The notes under the pieces were generated by a model. That model made no database searches, was not told the DNA's origin, and saw only the letters and a program-made list of their open reading frames with translations. Positions 36,852 to 46,332 of a stretch of 64,000 bases of DNA are shown in pieces. The DNA is from Prescottella defluvii (lineage in GTDB: Bacteria > Actinomycetota > Actinomycetes > Mycobacteriales > Mycobacteriaceae). Position numbers and translations under genes: made by a program. Location: NCBI RefSeq assembly GCF_000738775.1, contig NZ_JPOC01000007.1, positions 124,001-188,000 on the forward strand, in the 5' to 3' direction. Numbering within the stretch: the first letter of the stretch is position 1; the number at the start of each line of letters is the position of its first letter.

Positions 36852-37277
36852 ATGGAATCCGCACCGATGCACCCGCAGTCCCGCGTCGCCGCGCCGGCAG
36901 CGGTGGCGGCGGCCGCGGTCGCCGCGTGCGGGTTCGTGCTCTGGGCCGATCCGACGTCACCGGGCGGCGTCATCCCGGTGTGCCCGACGAAGTCCCTGCT
37001 GGGCATCGACTGCCCGCTCTGCGGCGGAACCCGCATGCTGTACGCGCTGCTCCACCTCGACGTCGCGGGCGCGCTGCGGTACAACGCGGTGGGCGTGGTC
37101 GCCGTGGTCCTGCTGATCGTCGCATTCGGCGTGTGGACCTGGGGCCGGCTACGGGGCCGTCGGGTGCTGCAGGCGCGGTATCTCCGACAGGTGCCGGCGA
37201 TCGTGCTCGCGGTGGCCGCACTCTGGTTCGTGGTGAGGAACCTTCCGATCCCACCGTTCACCGGCCTGCGACTCTGA
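36852..37277 (+). CDS. DUF2752 membrane protein, 141 aa
   Basis: A small integral membrane protein with three hydrophobic segments and the DUF2752 signature GIDCPLCGGTRMLYALLHLD followed by ALRYN. The CPxCGxTR cysteines are conserved in the family, but its function is unknown. It lies 82 bp after the GT87 gene and 200 bp before the beta-propeller-like protein. Among Actinobacteria it often neighbours envelope genes. Confidence 0.85.
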   Translation: MESAPMHPQSRVAAPAAVAAAAVAACGFVLWADPTSPGGVIPVCPTKSLLGIDCPLCGGTRMLYALLHLDVAGALRYNAVGVVAVVLLIVAFGVWTWGRLRGRRVLQARYLRQVPAIVLAVAALWFVVRNLPIPPFTGLRL

Positions 37278-37477
37278 ACCGGACATCCTCCGTTCGAACG
37301 GCCCCCGGATCCGGTCCGGCACCGGTAATCTCATCCGTTCCACGCGTGTCCGGCAGCTCGAGATCGTAGTGAAGAAACCCATTCGGTGACCGAATCACTC
37401 TCTCCACCAACGGAAACATCCGCAGCCTCCTGAGCAGGGAAGAACGCCCGGGACGACCGACCCGACGGAGACAGTCC

Positions 37478-39895
37478 ATGACTCGTGACGATCCGTGGAA
37501 CACCCAACCGCCCGTGGACGGGTACCCCCGGTACGGCGGCCACCCGCCGCAGTTCCAGCAGGCACCTCCGCCGTTCCAGCAGGCACCGCCGCCGTTTCAG
37601 CAGGCACCGCCGCCGCCCCCGAACTATCTGCCCCCGGCGGGGTTCGGGCCACCGGACCCTCCGCGACGACGCGGCCCGATCCTGCTCGTGAGCGCGCTCG
37701 TCCTCGTCGTCGCCCTCGCCGCCGGTGGCGCGTTCTGGTACCTGACGTCGAAGGACGACTCGAACAGCACGGTGGCGGCTGACAGCCTGCTGCGCTACAC
37801 CTTCCCCACCGCACCGCAGGCGGCATGGAGCGTCACACCCGGCGATGTCGGCGGACGGCCGGGGGACGCCTTCTACACCCCCGAGGGGGCCATGGGGATG
37901 GGGAATTCGCCCGGCTACTTCGATGCGGGCGGGACGCTGGTCACGATGATGGGGGGCGTTTCACCGGACGTCGAATTCACCCTGATCGGACTCGATTCGT
38001 CCTCGGGGGAACCGCGGTGGAGCAGGGAGGCGGCCACCACGACGTGCCTGATGACCGTCGTGGACAACGCGATGCCCTGCATCGTCCGGTCGGACGGCAC
38101 GGCGAACACCGTCGAATTCGTCGACGTCGACTCGGGCGCGACCCGCAACTCGTTCGCTCCGGATTTCGTGGTGTCCGATGCGGCAACCGACGGATCGACG
38201 ATCTTCCTCGCGGGATACACGGACTCGGCGCAGTTCTACACGAGCGGGACCGTCGACGACCCGACCGGCAACTGGTCGTCGGGCCCACTCGAACCCGACC
38301 TGTGCCCGGGTGGCGCCGACGGCGCGCTCTTCCGCTACGCGCAGGGAAATCTGTTCCACACCAGCGGAATCAGTTCCTGGGTCGTCGACGCGGCGACGGG
38401 GACACTCGCGAGCTCGGGGGCCTTCCGCAGCAGCCTGCCGATGGGTGACGGCTACGCGCAGCAGAGTTGCATGGAGTTCCAGGGATCGCGCCGCTCGGCG
38501 TCTCCGACGGTGACCGTCGTCGACGGTTCCGGCGACACCCTGTTCGAGAAGGACGGCTCCTTCCGCACACCGTCCCCGACCGTCACGGCGCGTACTCGGG
38601 TCCCCCTGTTCATCGGCGACAGCGCCTACGAGCCGGACACCGGTGACCTCATGTGGGAGTCGAGTGCGCTTTCCCCCGAAGGAGACTGGGCGAGCCTGTC
38701 AGTGGTGGGCGATGTGGTTCTCACCGTCGCGGACGGATCGATGACGGCGGTGGATCTCGACGACGGGACGACCCGCTGGACGGTTCCGATCGGAGACGGC
38801 CTGCAGTTCGGACCGACCGACGGTGAGCGGATTCTCGTCGCCGACGACTCCGGTGTCGACGCCTACGACCTCGTCGACGGCGCCCGGGCGTGGTCGATTC
38901 CCGCGTCGACGTCCCGGATCGACACGGCCGGTGACCTGTTCGCGGTGACCGACGGGACGTCGATCACCGCGTACGCGCCCACCGGCGGGCCCGCGACGAT
39001 CCCCGGATCGGATCCCTCCACATCCGGAAGTGACTCCGCGGCAAGCGGATCCGGAGGAGGGGAGCTGGTCACCAAGTGCGGTAGCCGGCCCCGGCTGGAA
39101 CCGGTGTCGTTCCGCACGGACGCGGGCGGGCTGGTCGTCGAGATGCGGGTGCGGGCCACCTGCCCCGGCGGCGACATCCTGTCGACGGACGCTCTGCGAG
39201 TGACGATCTCGGACAACGGTGTTCCGGTGGCCTCGTCCACGTTCGACTTCTCGGACGAGCCGTTGGTGTTGCCGTCGGGCCGAACCGGCGGAGCGGACTA
39301 CGCCGCGGCACAGCTGCGGTATCCGCTGGGCTCGTTCTGGCGGCTACCGAACTCGCTGGGCGACGGCAAGGGCGGCGTCGGGGACACCGTGGTGGACTGC
39401 GAGGACGAGGGGTCCTCGACCGGGCCCACCTCGGCACCGGTGCCGTCGGGCACGTCGTCGCCGCCCGCGTTCGACTCCAAGGCGTCCGCCGTCTCGCGGG
39501 TCGACACCGAGTCCGCGAGCCGCGACGCGCTGCGTGAGCAGGCCGACGCCGACGCGCCGTTCGTGCGGTCGGACCTCGCCGACCGCTGGGTTCCGCTGCT
39601 CAGTTCCAAGCAACCGGGGCTGGTCGCCGACGGGATCACCTGGAACAACGCCGAGATCCTTCGGGAGCACCTGGACCTGCGGTTGCGTTTCCCGGAGGTG
39701 CGCCTGATGTGGAGCGGCGACTGGAGCACCTTCACCGAACGGGACTGGTGGGTGACGGCGGCCGGGGTCACGTTCCCGACGCCGGAGGGTGCCAACGGGT
39801 GGTGCGACAGCAAGGGTTTCGACGCCGACCACTGCTTCGCGAAGCTGATCAGCACCACGCACTCGGTGGACGGGAGCACGCTCTACCGGAAGTAG
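37478..39895 (+). CDS. Membrane-anchored PQQ-like beta-propeller protein with proline-rich N-terminus, 805 aa
   Basis: The cytoplasmic N-terminus (1-65) is proline- and glutamine-rich with three FQQAPPP repeats. One membrane segment (about 68-90, ILLVSALVLVVALAAGGAFWYL) leads to a long extracytoplasmic part. Residues about 130-515 show repeated SSGEPRW, DLDDGTTRWTVPI and DLVDGARAWSIP strands typical of PQQ-type beta-propellers that bind proteins rather than cofactor. A Ser/Gly linker (about 515-528) follows, then a beta-sandwich-like and a helical C-terminal domain (about 695-805). This topology suggests a surface scaffold or sensor; the exact role is unknown. Confidence 0.78.
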   Translation: MTRDDPWNTQPPVDGYPRYGGHPPQFQQAPPPFQQAPPPFQQAPPPPPNYLPPAGFGPPDPPRRRGPILLVSALVLVVALAAGGAFWYLTSKDDSNSTVAADSLLRYTFPTAPQAAWSVTPGDVGGRPGDAFYTPEGAMGMGNSPGYFDAGGTLVTMMGGVSPDVEFTLIGLDSSSGEPRWSREAATTTCLMTVVDNAMPCIVRSDGTANTVEFVDVDSGATRNSFAPDFVVSDAATDGSTIFLAGYTDSAQFYTSGTVDDPTGNWSSGPLEPDLCPGGADGALFRYAQGNLFHTSGISSWVVDAATGTLASSGAFRSSLPMGDGYAQQSCMEFQGSRRSASPTVTVVDGSGDTLFEKDGSFRTPSPTVTARTRVPLFIGDSAYEPDTGDLMWESSALSPEGDWASLSVVGDVVLTVADGSMTAVDLDDGTTRWTVPIGDGLQFGPTDGERILVADDSGVDAYDLVDGARAWSIPASTSRIDTAGDLFAVTDGTSITAYAPTGGPATIPGSDPSTSGSDSAASGSGGGELVTKCGSRPRLEPVSFRTDAGGLVVEMRVRATCPGGDILSTDALRVTISDNGVPVASSTFDFSDEPLVLPSGRTGGADYAAAQLRYPLGSFWRLPNSLGDGKGGVGDTVVDCEDEGSSTGPTSAPVPSGTSSPPAFDSKASAVSRVDTESASRDALREQADADAPFVRSDLADRWVPLLSSKQPGLVADGITWNNAEILREHLDLRLRFPEVRLMWSGDWSTFTERDWWVTAAGVTFPTPEGANGWCDSKGFDADHCFAKLISTTHSVDGSTLYRK
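37553..37615 (+). repeat. Three 21-bp coding repeats (FQQAPPP)
   Basis: Three consecutive near-identical 21-bp units encode FQQAPPP in the cytoplasmic tail of the beta-propeller protein. Such units can change in number by slippage. Similar 21-bp GGQRPPQ units occur in the N-terminus of ponA1. Confidence 0.85.
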
Positions 39896-39899
39896 GCAC

Positions 39900-41486
39900 T
39901 CACTCGGCGCGCACCGGGACCCGGGGGCGCAACCACGTCGGCAACCACTTCGGTGGGGCGTCCTCCGCCTGGTCGAGGACGCCGCCGACGGGGTCGTCGA
40001 CGAAACCGAACCGCACCAGGTCCTCCGACGGCCGGTAGATCTGACGCAGGACCAGCGCGCAGAGCACCAGTACGGCGATGTCACGCAGCACCACGGTCCC
40101 GGTGAACCACTGCTCGGGCAGGCCCTTGTTGGACACGCCGAGGTAGTACATCATCCGCGGCACCCAGACGAGCGCGTCGATCGTCATCCACGCCAGCAGG
40201 ATCCGACGATGGGGGAGGGCGAGGACCGCGAGCGGTACCAGCCACAGCGAGTACTGCGGACTCCACACCTTGTTGGTGAGCAGGAACCCGGCGACCAGCA
40301 GGAAGCACAGTTGCGCCACTCGGGGGCGACGCGACGCGGTCAACGCCACCCAGGCCACACCGGCGCAGACCGCGACGAACGCCAGCAGCGACACCGCGTT
40401 CAGCACGCTGGGCGCCTCACCGGCGGCGAGGGGGCCGTCGAACCCGGTCCACCCGGTGAACGAGGCGATCACGTTGTAGATGGAGTCGGGGTCGGCGCCG
40501 CGCTCGGAGTTGAGCCGGAAGAACTCCGCCCACCCACGCGGAAACAACACCGCGATGGGCAGATTCACCACGAGCCAGGCGCCGGCCGCCGCCGCGGTCG
40601 CCTGCCACCACGGGCGCATCCGTCCCGCGCGCAGGCACAGCACCAGCAGCACACCGAGCAGGAACAGCGGATAGAGCTTGGCGGCGCCACCGAGACCCAG
40701 GAGGACGCCGGCGAGCACCGGACGTTTTCGCGACCAGGCGAGCAGACCGGTGGCCGCGAAGGCCGTCGCCAGCAGATCGAAGTTGGTGAAGGCGTGCACG
40801 ATCACCAGCGGTGAGCACGCGACGAGCGCCGCATCCCACACGCGGCGGCCGGCCAACAGTGCACTGGCCCATACCGTCACCAGCCACGCCACGGCCAGCC
40901 CGAACGCCACCACGTTGAAGTAGATCGCGACCTGCAGACCACCCGGCAGCCACGGCGTCGCATCCCAGGCCTTCGCGACCACCATCGACGCGTACTGGTA
41001 CAGCCCGGACAGCACCGGGTACTCCATGTAGCGACGCTGCACGGAGCCGTCCGCGGCCGGTTCCTCCCACCACTTCTTGTAGGGGAAGGCGCCCTCGTCG
41101 AGATGCTCGGCGCCGTACAGCGGAACGGTGTCGGAGTAACACATCGCCACGTACTGACGGCTACCGCTCCAGTCCAGTCCCAGCGCGCCGTCGGCACCGA
41201 CCGGTCCCTGCTGGATGCAGCCGGCCTTGGTGAACCAGCCGAGGCTCAGGAACACCACGGCCAGCAGCAGGATCACCCGCATCGGGGTGAAGAAGCGGGT
41301 CCGCCCGATCAGCGCGTGCCGGCCGACCGGGCCACCGATCGTCGACGACAGTTGTGCCGTCAGCGGATCGGTGTGCCCCGGCACGTCCCGCCAGTCCGCG
41401 GAGCGCCGATCCGCCGCGAGCGGCGCCGGCGACACCAGCTCGACGCCGGTGTCGGTCTCGGTGCTGCCCGGTGCGTTGTCGGCCAC
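39900..41486 (-). CDS. GT87-family membrane glycosyltransferase (Rv0051-like), 528 aa
   Basis: A multi-pass membrane protein with a soluble N-terminus of about 65 residues and about ten hydrophobic segments starting with VILLLAVVFLSLGWF. External loop residues after the first segment (GLDWSGSRQYVAMCYSD) and the late KVWSPQYSLWLVPLAVLAL motif match the GT87/GT-C mannosyltransferase type. The position next to ponA1 equals that of Rv0051 in M. tuberculosis. It starts at GTG 41486, 23 bp after the ponA1 stop, so it is likely co-transcribed with it. The gene end is only four bases from the convergent beta-propeller gene. Confidence 0.85.
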   Translation of the reverse strand: MADNAPGSTETDTGVELVSPAPLAADRRSADWRDVPGHTDPLTAQLSSTIGGPVGRHALIGRTRFFTPMRVILLLAVVFLSLGWFTKAGCIQQGPVGADGALGLDWSGSRQYVAMCYSDTVPLYGAEHLDEGAFPYKKWWEEPAADGSVQRRYMEYPVLSGLYQYASMVVAKAWDATPWLPGGLQVAIYFNVVAFGLAVAWLVTVWASALLAGRRVWDAALVACSPLVIVHAFTNFDLLATAFAATGLLAWSRKRPVLAGVLLGLGGAAKLYPLFLLGVLLVLCLRAGRMRPWWQATAAAAGAWLVVNLPIAVLFPRGWAEFFRLNSERGADPDSIYNVIASFTGWTGFDGPLAAGEAPSVLNAVSLLAFVAVCAGVAWVALTASRRPRVAQLCFLLVAGFLLTNKVWSPQYSLWLVPLAVLALPHRRILLAWMTIDALVWVPRMMYYLGVSNKGLPEQWFTGTVVLRDIAVLVLCALVLRQIYRPSEDLVRFGFVDDPVGGVLDQAEDAPPKWLPTWLRPRVPVRAE

Positions 41487-41509
41487 CCCGCGAGGCTACC
41501 GGGAAACGG

Positions 41510-44059
41510 CTACCCGACGGGGACCGGCTGCGGGACCGGTCGCTGTTGTCCCTCCGGGTCCGTCCCGCCCGGCGACTCCTGCTCCGACGTCGAATCCTCC
41601 GTCGACGGCGAGGTGGTCGTGTCGGTGGGCCTGCCCGGCTTGATGCCCGGGATCGGGATCGTCACGCCCGGCAGGATCTCCACATTGCTCGTGGTGATCT
41701 CGGGCAGCAGCGGAGTCGTCGTCGTGGTCGTGGTCGGGGGAACGGTGGTCGTCTTCGGCGGCGCGGGCGCCGTGAACTGCGGGATGCCCGCCTGGCCGCC
41801 GACGGGTGCCGGCGTGGGGAACTTCTCGACACTGGTGCCCTCGAGGGCGCCGTCCATCGTGGCCTTCCAGATGTCCGACGGCAGACCCGATCCGTAGATC
41901 ATTCCGCCGTAGCTGTTCTTGATCGGCAGGCCCTGTTCGGTGCCGACCCACACCGCCGTCGACAGCGACGGGGTGTATCCGACCATCCACGCGTCCTTGT
42001 TGGCGCCGGTGTCGCCGAGCTGTGCGGTACCGGTCTTGGACGCCGACGGACGGCCACCGGACAGCCCGTGTCCGCGCGAGTACGCGGCGATCGGGGTCAT
42101 CGCGGCGGTGGTGTTGTCCGCGACCGCGGCGTCGATGACCTCCTGGCCGGTCGGCGTGCCGCGGTCGAGCAGCACGGTGCCGTCGGACGTGACGACCTTC
42201 TGCACGAAGAACGGCTCGTGGAAGACACCGGACGCCGCGAGCGTCGCGTATGCGGACGCCATGTCGAGGGGCCGGGACTGGTACTGGCCCAGCACGATGC
42301 CGTTGTTGGGGCCGACGCCGCCGGGCTCGGTGAGCGAGGGGCCCACACCCGGGATGTCCTCGGGGATGCCCGCCTTGTGGGCGATGTCCGCGATGTCCTG
42401 CGGGCCGTTCTCCAGCGTCAGCATCTGCCGGTAGAAGCTGGTGTTGAGCGAACGCTTGAGGGCCTCGGCGATGGTGCACGTGCCGCAGGACTCGCCCTCG
42501 ACGTTGCCGATCGAGATGCCGTTGACGGTGAGCGGGCCGCTGTCGTACATCTGCGACAGCGGAATGCCCTGATCCAGGGCGGCCGCCAGGCCGAATACCT
42601 TGAACGACGAACCGGTCTGGAGTCCGGCCTGCGCGAAGTCGTAGCCGCTGCCGTCGTCGCCACCGTAGTAGGCGCGCACGGCACCCGAACGCGGGTCGAC
42701 GGACACGACCGCGGTCCGCAGCTCGGACGGCTCACCTTCCATGTACGTCTCGACGGCGTCGATCGCGGCCGCCTGTGCCTGCGGATCGATCGTCGAGGTG
42801 ATCTGCAGGCCCTCGGTGTTGAGGTCCTGTTCGCTGATGCCGGCCGCCGACAGCTCCTTCAGCACCTGCTGCTTGATCAGGCCCTCCGGCCCGTTGCCGC
42901 CGGAGCCGTTGTCGACCTCGGCGAGAGGAATGACCTGCGGGAACTGGGTGGCGGCACGGTCGGCGGCGCTGAGGGTGCCGCTGTCCACCATGCCGTCGAG
43001 GACGTAGTTCCAACGTGACTGGGCACCGGTGGGATTGGTCTCGGGATCCAGCAGTGACGGCAGCTGGATGGCCGCGGCGAGCACGCCGCCCTCGGCCACC
43101 GTCAACTGTTCGACAGGCTTGCCGAAGTACGCCTCGGACGCCGCCGCGATGCCGTACGCACCGCGACCGAAGTAGATGGTGTTCAGGTACGCCGCGAGGA
43201 TGTCGTCCTTGGACCACTCGCGGGCCATCTTCGAGGAGATGACCAGTTCCTTCATCTTTCGGGTGAGCGAGCGCTCCGACCCCACGAGAGCGTTCTTCAC
43301 GTACTGCTGCGTGATGGTCGAGCCACCGCCGGCGCTGTCCTTGCCGAGCACGTTGTCACGGGCCGCGCGCGCGAACCCGGTCACCGAGAAACCGGGGTTG
43401 GTGTAGAAGTCCCGGTCCTCGGCCGAGAGCACCGCGTTCCGCACGTGCTCCGGAATCTGGTCGATCGTGACCTCGGTGCGGTTGCCCTCCGGTGGCACGA
43501 CGCGGGCGATCTCCGTCGTCCCGTCCGACGCGAGGATCGTCGCGACCTGGTTGGTCTTCATGTCGCCGGGCCGCGGCACGTCCTGGACGATGTACGCGAC
43601 CATGAACGTCAGCATCGGCACGATCAGTCCGACCGCGATCGCGGCGTACGCGACGCGGCGGGCGATCTTCCACTTACTGGACTTGGTCTTCTTCGGCCCC
43701 TTCGGCGGCTGACCTCCCGATCCGCCACCGGACTTGCGTGCGGTCGGCGGCGGGCCGGCCGGCGGACGTCCACCGGGACCGCGACCCCCACCCTGTGCCG
43801 GACGTGGTCCACCCTGCGGCGGTCGCTGGCCGCCCTGCGGCGGTCGCTGGCCACCCTGCGGCGGTCGACCGCCCTGCTGCGGCTGGCGCGGAGCCGGGCG
43901 ACCACCCTGCGGCGGGCCCGGGTTGCGGCGCGGCGCAGGGCCCCCGGGGCCGCTCACGGGACGGCCGGGCTGCTGCCCGGCCGGTCGTCCACTCTGCTGC
44001 GGGCCGTTCGGACGCCGCGGTCCAGTAGGTCGACCCTGCGGGTTGTTGGGGGAACTCAC
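41510..44059 (-). CDS. ponA1: Class A penicillin-binding protein PonA1, 849 aa
   Basis: A bifunctional peptidoglycan synthase. The cytoplasmic N-terminus (1-130) is rich in Pro, Gly, Gln and Arg with PPQGGQR repeats. One membrane segment (about 136-157) precedes the GT51 glycosyltransferase domain (catalytic E214 in LSAEDRDFY) and the transpeptidase domain (SSFK with S484, SLN at 537-539, KTG at 675-677). The tail is Thr/Pro-rich. GTG 44059 is preceded by GGAGATTCGTAC; the longer frame above it is not coding-like. The position between the DUF5318 protein and the GT87 gene equals Rv0050 (ponA1). Parts of its DNA are nearly identical to the PBP gene at 55.5-57.7 kb. Confidence 0.92.
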   Translation of the reverse strand: MSSPNNPQGRPTGPRRPNGPQQSGRPAGQQPGRPVSGPGGPAPRRNPGPPQGGRPAPRQPQQGGRPPQGGQRPPQGGQRPPQGGPRPAQGGGRGPGGRPPAGPPPTARKSGGGSGGQPPKGPKKTKSSKWKIARRVAYAAIAVGLIVPMLTFMVAYIVQDVPRPGDMKTNQVATILASDGTTEIARVVPPEGNRTEVTIDQIPEHVRNAVLSAEDRDFYTNPGFSVTGFARAARDNVLGKDSAGGGSTITQQYVKNALVGSERSLTRKMKELVISSKMAREWSKDDILAAYLNTIYFGRGAYGIAAASEAYFGKPVEQLTVAEGGVLAAAIQLPSLLDPETNPTGAQSRWNYVLDGMVDSGTLSAADRAATQFPQVIPLAEVDNGSGGNGPEGLIKQQVLKELSAAGISEQDLNTEGLQITSTIDPQAQAAAIDAVETYMEGEPSELRTAVVSVDPRSGAVRAYYGGDDGSGYDFAQAGLQTGSSFKVFGLAAALDQGIPLSQMYDSGPLTVNGISIGNVEGESCGTCTIAEALKRSLNTSFYRQMLTLENGPQDIADIAHKAGIPEDIPGVGPSLTEPGGVGPNNGIVLGQYQSRPLDMASAYATLAASGVFHEPFFVQKVVTSDGTVLLDRGTPTGQEVIDAAVADNTTAAMTPIAAYSRGHGLSGGRPSASKTGTAQLGDTGANKDAWMVGYTPSLSTAVWVGTEQGLPIKNSYGGMIYGSGLPSDIWKATMDGALEGTSVEKFPTPAPVGGQAGIPQFTAPAPPKTTTVPPTTTTTTTPLLPEITTSNVEILPGVTIPIPGIKPGRPTDTTTSPSTEDSTSEQESPGGTDPEGQQRPVPQPVPVG

Positions 44060-44154
44060 GTACGAATCTCCAGTAATCGGGTGACTGGGGGCAGTCCTCG
44101 GTTGCGTCGGTCGGTGGGCACAGCTGTCGGCTTTCCTACGCTGTCTGTTCTCTA

Positions 44155-44574
44155 CTACTCGCTGGCGGTGCGGCGGCGCGGCGAGGACGTCCGTCTCGGC
44201 CGCTTGGGTGCCGGTACCGCACCGAGAACGTAGGACTGGACCAAGTGGTTCCAGCTGCACGTGCGGCACACCTCGACCACATGGACCGAGAACTCCTCCT
44301 CGGTCGCGGCCAGCCGGACCAGTTCTTCGGGTGTCCGCGCCGAGCCCGACACCGGACCCAGCTTGTCGCCGAACACCCAAGATACGAGGGTCAGCTCTTC
44401 CTTACGACAGATCGGGCACATCACCTCGCTGCTTCGGCCGTGGAACTTGGCCGCACGCAGCAGATAGGGGCTCGCATCGCAGACTTCGGTCACGCCGGTC
44501 CGCCCCGAGTAGACCTCGGAGAGCAGGGACCGGCGCTGCAGCGCGTAGTCCACGACCTGCCGCTGTATCCGCAC
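44155..44574 (-). CDS. DUF5318 zinc-binding protein (Rv0049-like), 139 aa
   Basis: A small soluble protein with a conserved N-terminus (RIQRQVVDYALQRRSLLSEV) and two cysteine pairs, CPICRKEEL and CRTCSWNHL, that should bind zinc. It is conserved across mycolate actinomycetes next to ponA1, but its function is unknown. GTG 44574 is chosen by family length; upstream sequence in frame is not conserved. It is in the same direction as ponA1 with a 95-bp gap and divergent from the DUF1707 gene. Confidence 0.85.
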   Translation of the reverse strand: MRIQRQVVDYALQRRSLLSEVYSGRTGVTEVCDASPYLLRAAKFHGRSSEVMCPICRKEELTLVSWVFGDKLGPVSGSARTPEELVRLAATEEEFSVHVVEVCRTCSWNHLVQSYVLGAVPAPKRPRRTSSPRRRTASE

Positions 44575-44782
44575 GGTGACCAGAGTACGTGCGTCCACCG
44601 ACGGCAGGGTGGGGCGGAGTGACCGCACGTGGGGACGACCACAAGGCCTTGACAGGCTACGGACGCAAGGACAGGGGTGAGCGGCGTTCTGGCCGTCGGT
44701 TTCGACGGAGAGCTCCGCAGGGTTCGCAGCGCCGATCAGTAGAACCCGCAGACGCCCGCGCACAACAACCCGACCGGTTTCC

Positions 44783-44788
44783 TATTAT
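44783..44788 (+). promoter_or_regulatory. -10 box for a leaderless transcript of the DUF1707 gene
   Basis: TATTAT ends eight bases before the GTG at 44796, the correct distance for transcription to begin at or next to the start codon. There is no ribosome site before the GTG. Leaderless mRNAs of this kind are common in mycobacteria and relatives. No good -35 hexamer was found. Confidence 0.55.
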
Positions 44789-44795
44789 CTCGGAC

Positions 44796-45647
44796 GTGGC
44801 CGCCAGGTTCTCCACCAAAACCCGCGCCCGGGACATCGACCGGGCGCAGACGTGTGCACTCCTCGACGCCGGCTACAGCGACGGGCAGCTCGATCCGACC
44901 GAGTATCAGTCGCGCACCGCGCGCGCGATGAAGGCCAAGACGCTCGCCGAATTGGACTCACTCGTCTCGGATCTGCAGATTCCCGTGCATCTCGTCGAAG
45001 CGGTGCAGGCACCGCAGCCGGCGCCGCGCAGGCGTGTTCCGGGTCGCGCCGTCGCGGCGGTCGTCGTCGCGGTCCTCGCGGTCTGCGGAACCGTCGTCTA
45101 CGTGTCTCGGGTAGACGCGGCACAGGAGGTGGCCGTCGCAGCCGAACCGGCGCCGGCGCCGCGCCCCGTGGCTGAACCTCAGCCGATTGTGATCGAGTCG
45201 CACGACCCCCTCTCTCCCGACGGGATCCGCGAGTTCGTGCGTCAACTCGGGGTGAAGTTCGGCGATCTGCGGGTCGACCAGGTGACCTTCTACGCGACGT
45301 ACGTGTTCCTCACCCGGATGCTGCCGGACCAACCGCATCGCGAACAGGACTGGAGCTTTCAAGGTGGGTTCGAGCCGACGAGTGCCCCGGATTCGCGCAC
45401 CCCGGACACCGCCACGGTCGACCTCGCGCTCCTCGACGTCGACCGCCTCACCGAGGTGATCACGGACGGACCGCGCCGTGTCGGACTCCTGTCGGCCGAG
45501 GTGTCGCACATCTTCGTGCGCCCGGATCGAACGGCCGACGAACCGCTGATCTCCGTCCTGTTCGAGGATTCCGAGAAGCAAACGGGATCGGTGGATACCC
45601 GCCTCGACGGCACGATCGTCGACGTCTTTCCGGCCGGAGGGCGGTGA
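44796..45647 (+). CDS. DUF1707 membrane-anchored protein (Rv0048c-like), 283 aa
   Basis: An N-terminal DUF1707 motif (about 10-60: RARDIDRAQTCALLDAGYSDGQL, DPTEYQSRTARAMKAKTLAEL) is followed by one membrane segment (about 82-102, AVAAVVVAVLAVCGTVVYV). An extracytoplasmic domain of about 180 residues with no known family ends with RLDGTIVDVFPAGGR. DUF1707 segments are thought to mediate membrane-proximal protein contacts. The start is GTG 44796, probably leaderless. The next gene overlaps its stop (GTGA), so the two are coupled. It is equivalent in position to Rv0048c. Confidence 0.8.
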   Translation: MAARFSTKTRARDIDRAQTCALLDAGYSDGQLDPTEYQSRTARAMKAKTLAELDSLVSDLQIPVHLVEAVQAPQPAPRRRVPGRAVAAVVVAVLAVCGTVVYVSRVDAAQEVAVAAEPAPAPRPVAEPQPIVIESHDPLSPDGIREFVRQLGVKFGDLRVDQVTFYATYVFLTRMLPDQPHREQDWSFQGGFEPTSAPDSRTPDTATVDLALLDVDRLTEVITDGPRRVGLLSAEVSHIFVRPDRTADEPLISVLFEDSEKQTGSVDTRLDGTIVDVFPAGGR

Positions 45648-46225
45648 CCGTGTCACCCACGCCGGGTACTCGCTGGGTCGTCGGGCTGTCGACGGCCGTC
45701 GTCGCGGCGTGCGGATTCGTCGTCGTGGCCACCTCGACCCGCGACCACTACGAACCCGTATCGCCCAGGGCGGGCACCGACTTGATCACCGCGGCGGGAC
45801 TCGGACGGATGCTCGACGACATCGACCTGCAGTTGGGCAGCTCGGAGGTCGACAGCATGACGATCCATCCCGACTACGCGTCGATCTCGCGATCGGTGCC
45901 CGGTGTACCCGGCAGCGAGCAGTCGTTTCGCTACGAGGACGGACAGCTCACCGACACCGGAAGGTCGCCGGGCCGCACCGCCGGTGTGCCCGTCGACCTG
46001 GCGGTTCTGCGTGCGAACGTTCCCCGGCTCATCGGGCTCGTCTACGGCGCCGACCGCACTCTCGGCGTCGACAACCCGACCAGCGCCTATCTGATCGTGG
46101 ATCGCGACGACGACACCGGGGCTGTCGTGGGCATCTACCTGTCGAACGAGGACACCGGCACGGACGGCTTCATGACGGTCGGTTTCGACGGCGAGGTGCG
46201 CTCCGTCCACCGGGCCGACCGGTAA
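45644..46225 (+). CDS. Membrane-anchored or secreted hypothetical protein, 193 aa
   Basis: One N-terminal hydrophobic segment (about 11-28, VVGLSTAVVAACGFVVVA) and a soluble outer domain with alternating strands (SMTIHPDYASISRSVPG, SAYLIVDRDDDTGAVVGIYLS, DGFMTVGFDGEVRSVHR). The outer part resembles the C-terminal domain of the preceding protein in style, which suggests they form a surface pair. No family is recognised. The GTG start overlaps the previous stop. Confidence 0.7.
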   Translation: MTVSPTPGTRWVVGLSTAVVAACGFVVVATSTRDHYEPVSPRAGTDLITAAGLGRMLDDIDLQLGSSEVDSMTIHPDYASISRSVPGVPGSEQSFRYEDGQLTDTGRSPGRTAGVPVDLAVLRANVPRLIGLVYGADRTLGVDNPTSAYLIVDRDDDTGAVVGIYLSNEDTGTDGFMTVGFDGEVRSVHRADR

Positions 46226-46264
46226 GTATCCGACCGGAGCACTCCGGTCGACGGTGTACCCGAA

Positions 46265-46281
46265 TATATCGGTGCGATATA
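46265..46281. promoter_or_regulatory. PadR operator upstream of padR-ino1
   Basis: The palindrome TATATCG-GTG-CGATATA (7-base arms) lies about 50 bp upstream of the padR start. PadR-family proteins typically bind such TATCG/CGATA inverted repeats in their own promoter. A TATAGT hexamer at 46278-46283 overlaps the right arm, so binding would block transcription. Confidence 0.72.
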
Positions 46282-46332
46282 GTTGGCAATCGCATCTATC
46301 GGTTATGTTCGGGACACTCAGGGGGTGTGATC

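Noticed and set aside
37381-37395. Palindrome ATTCGG-TGA-CCGAAT before the beta-propeller gene
   Set aside because: It is short and occurs once; no neighbouring regulator supports it. Too weak to call an operator.
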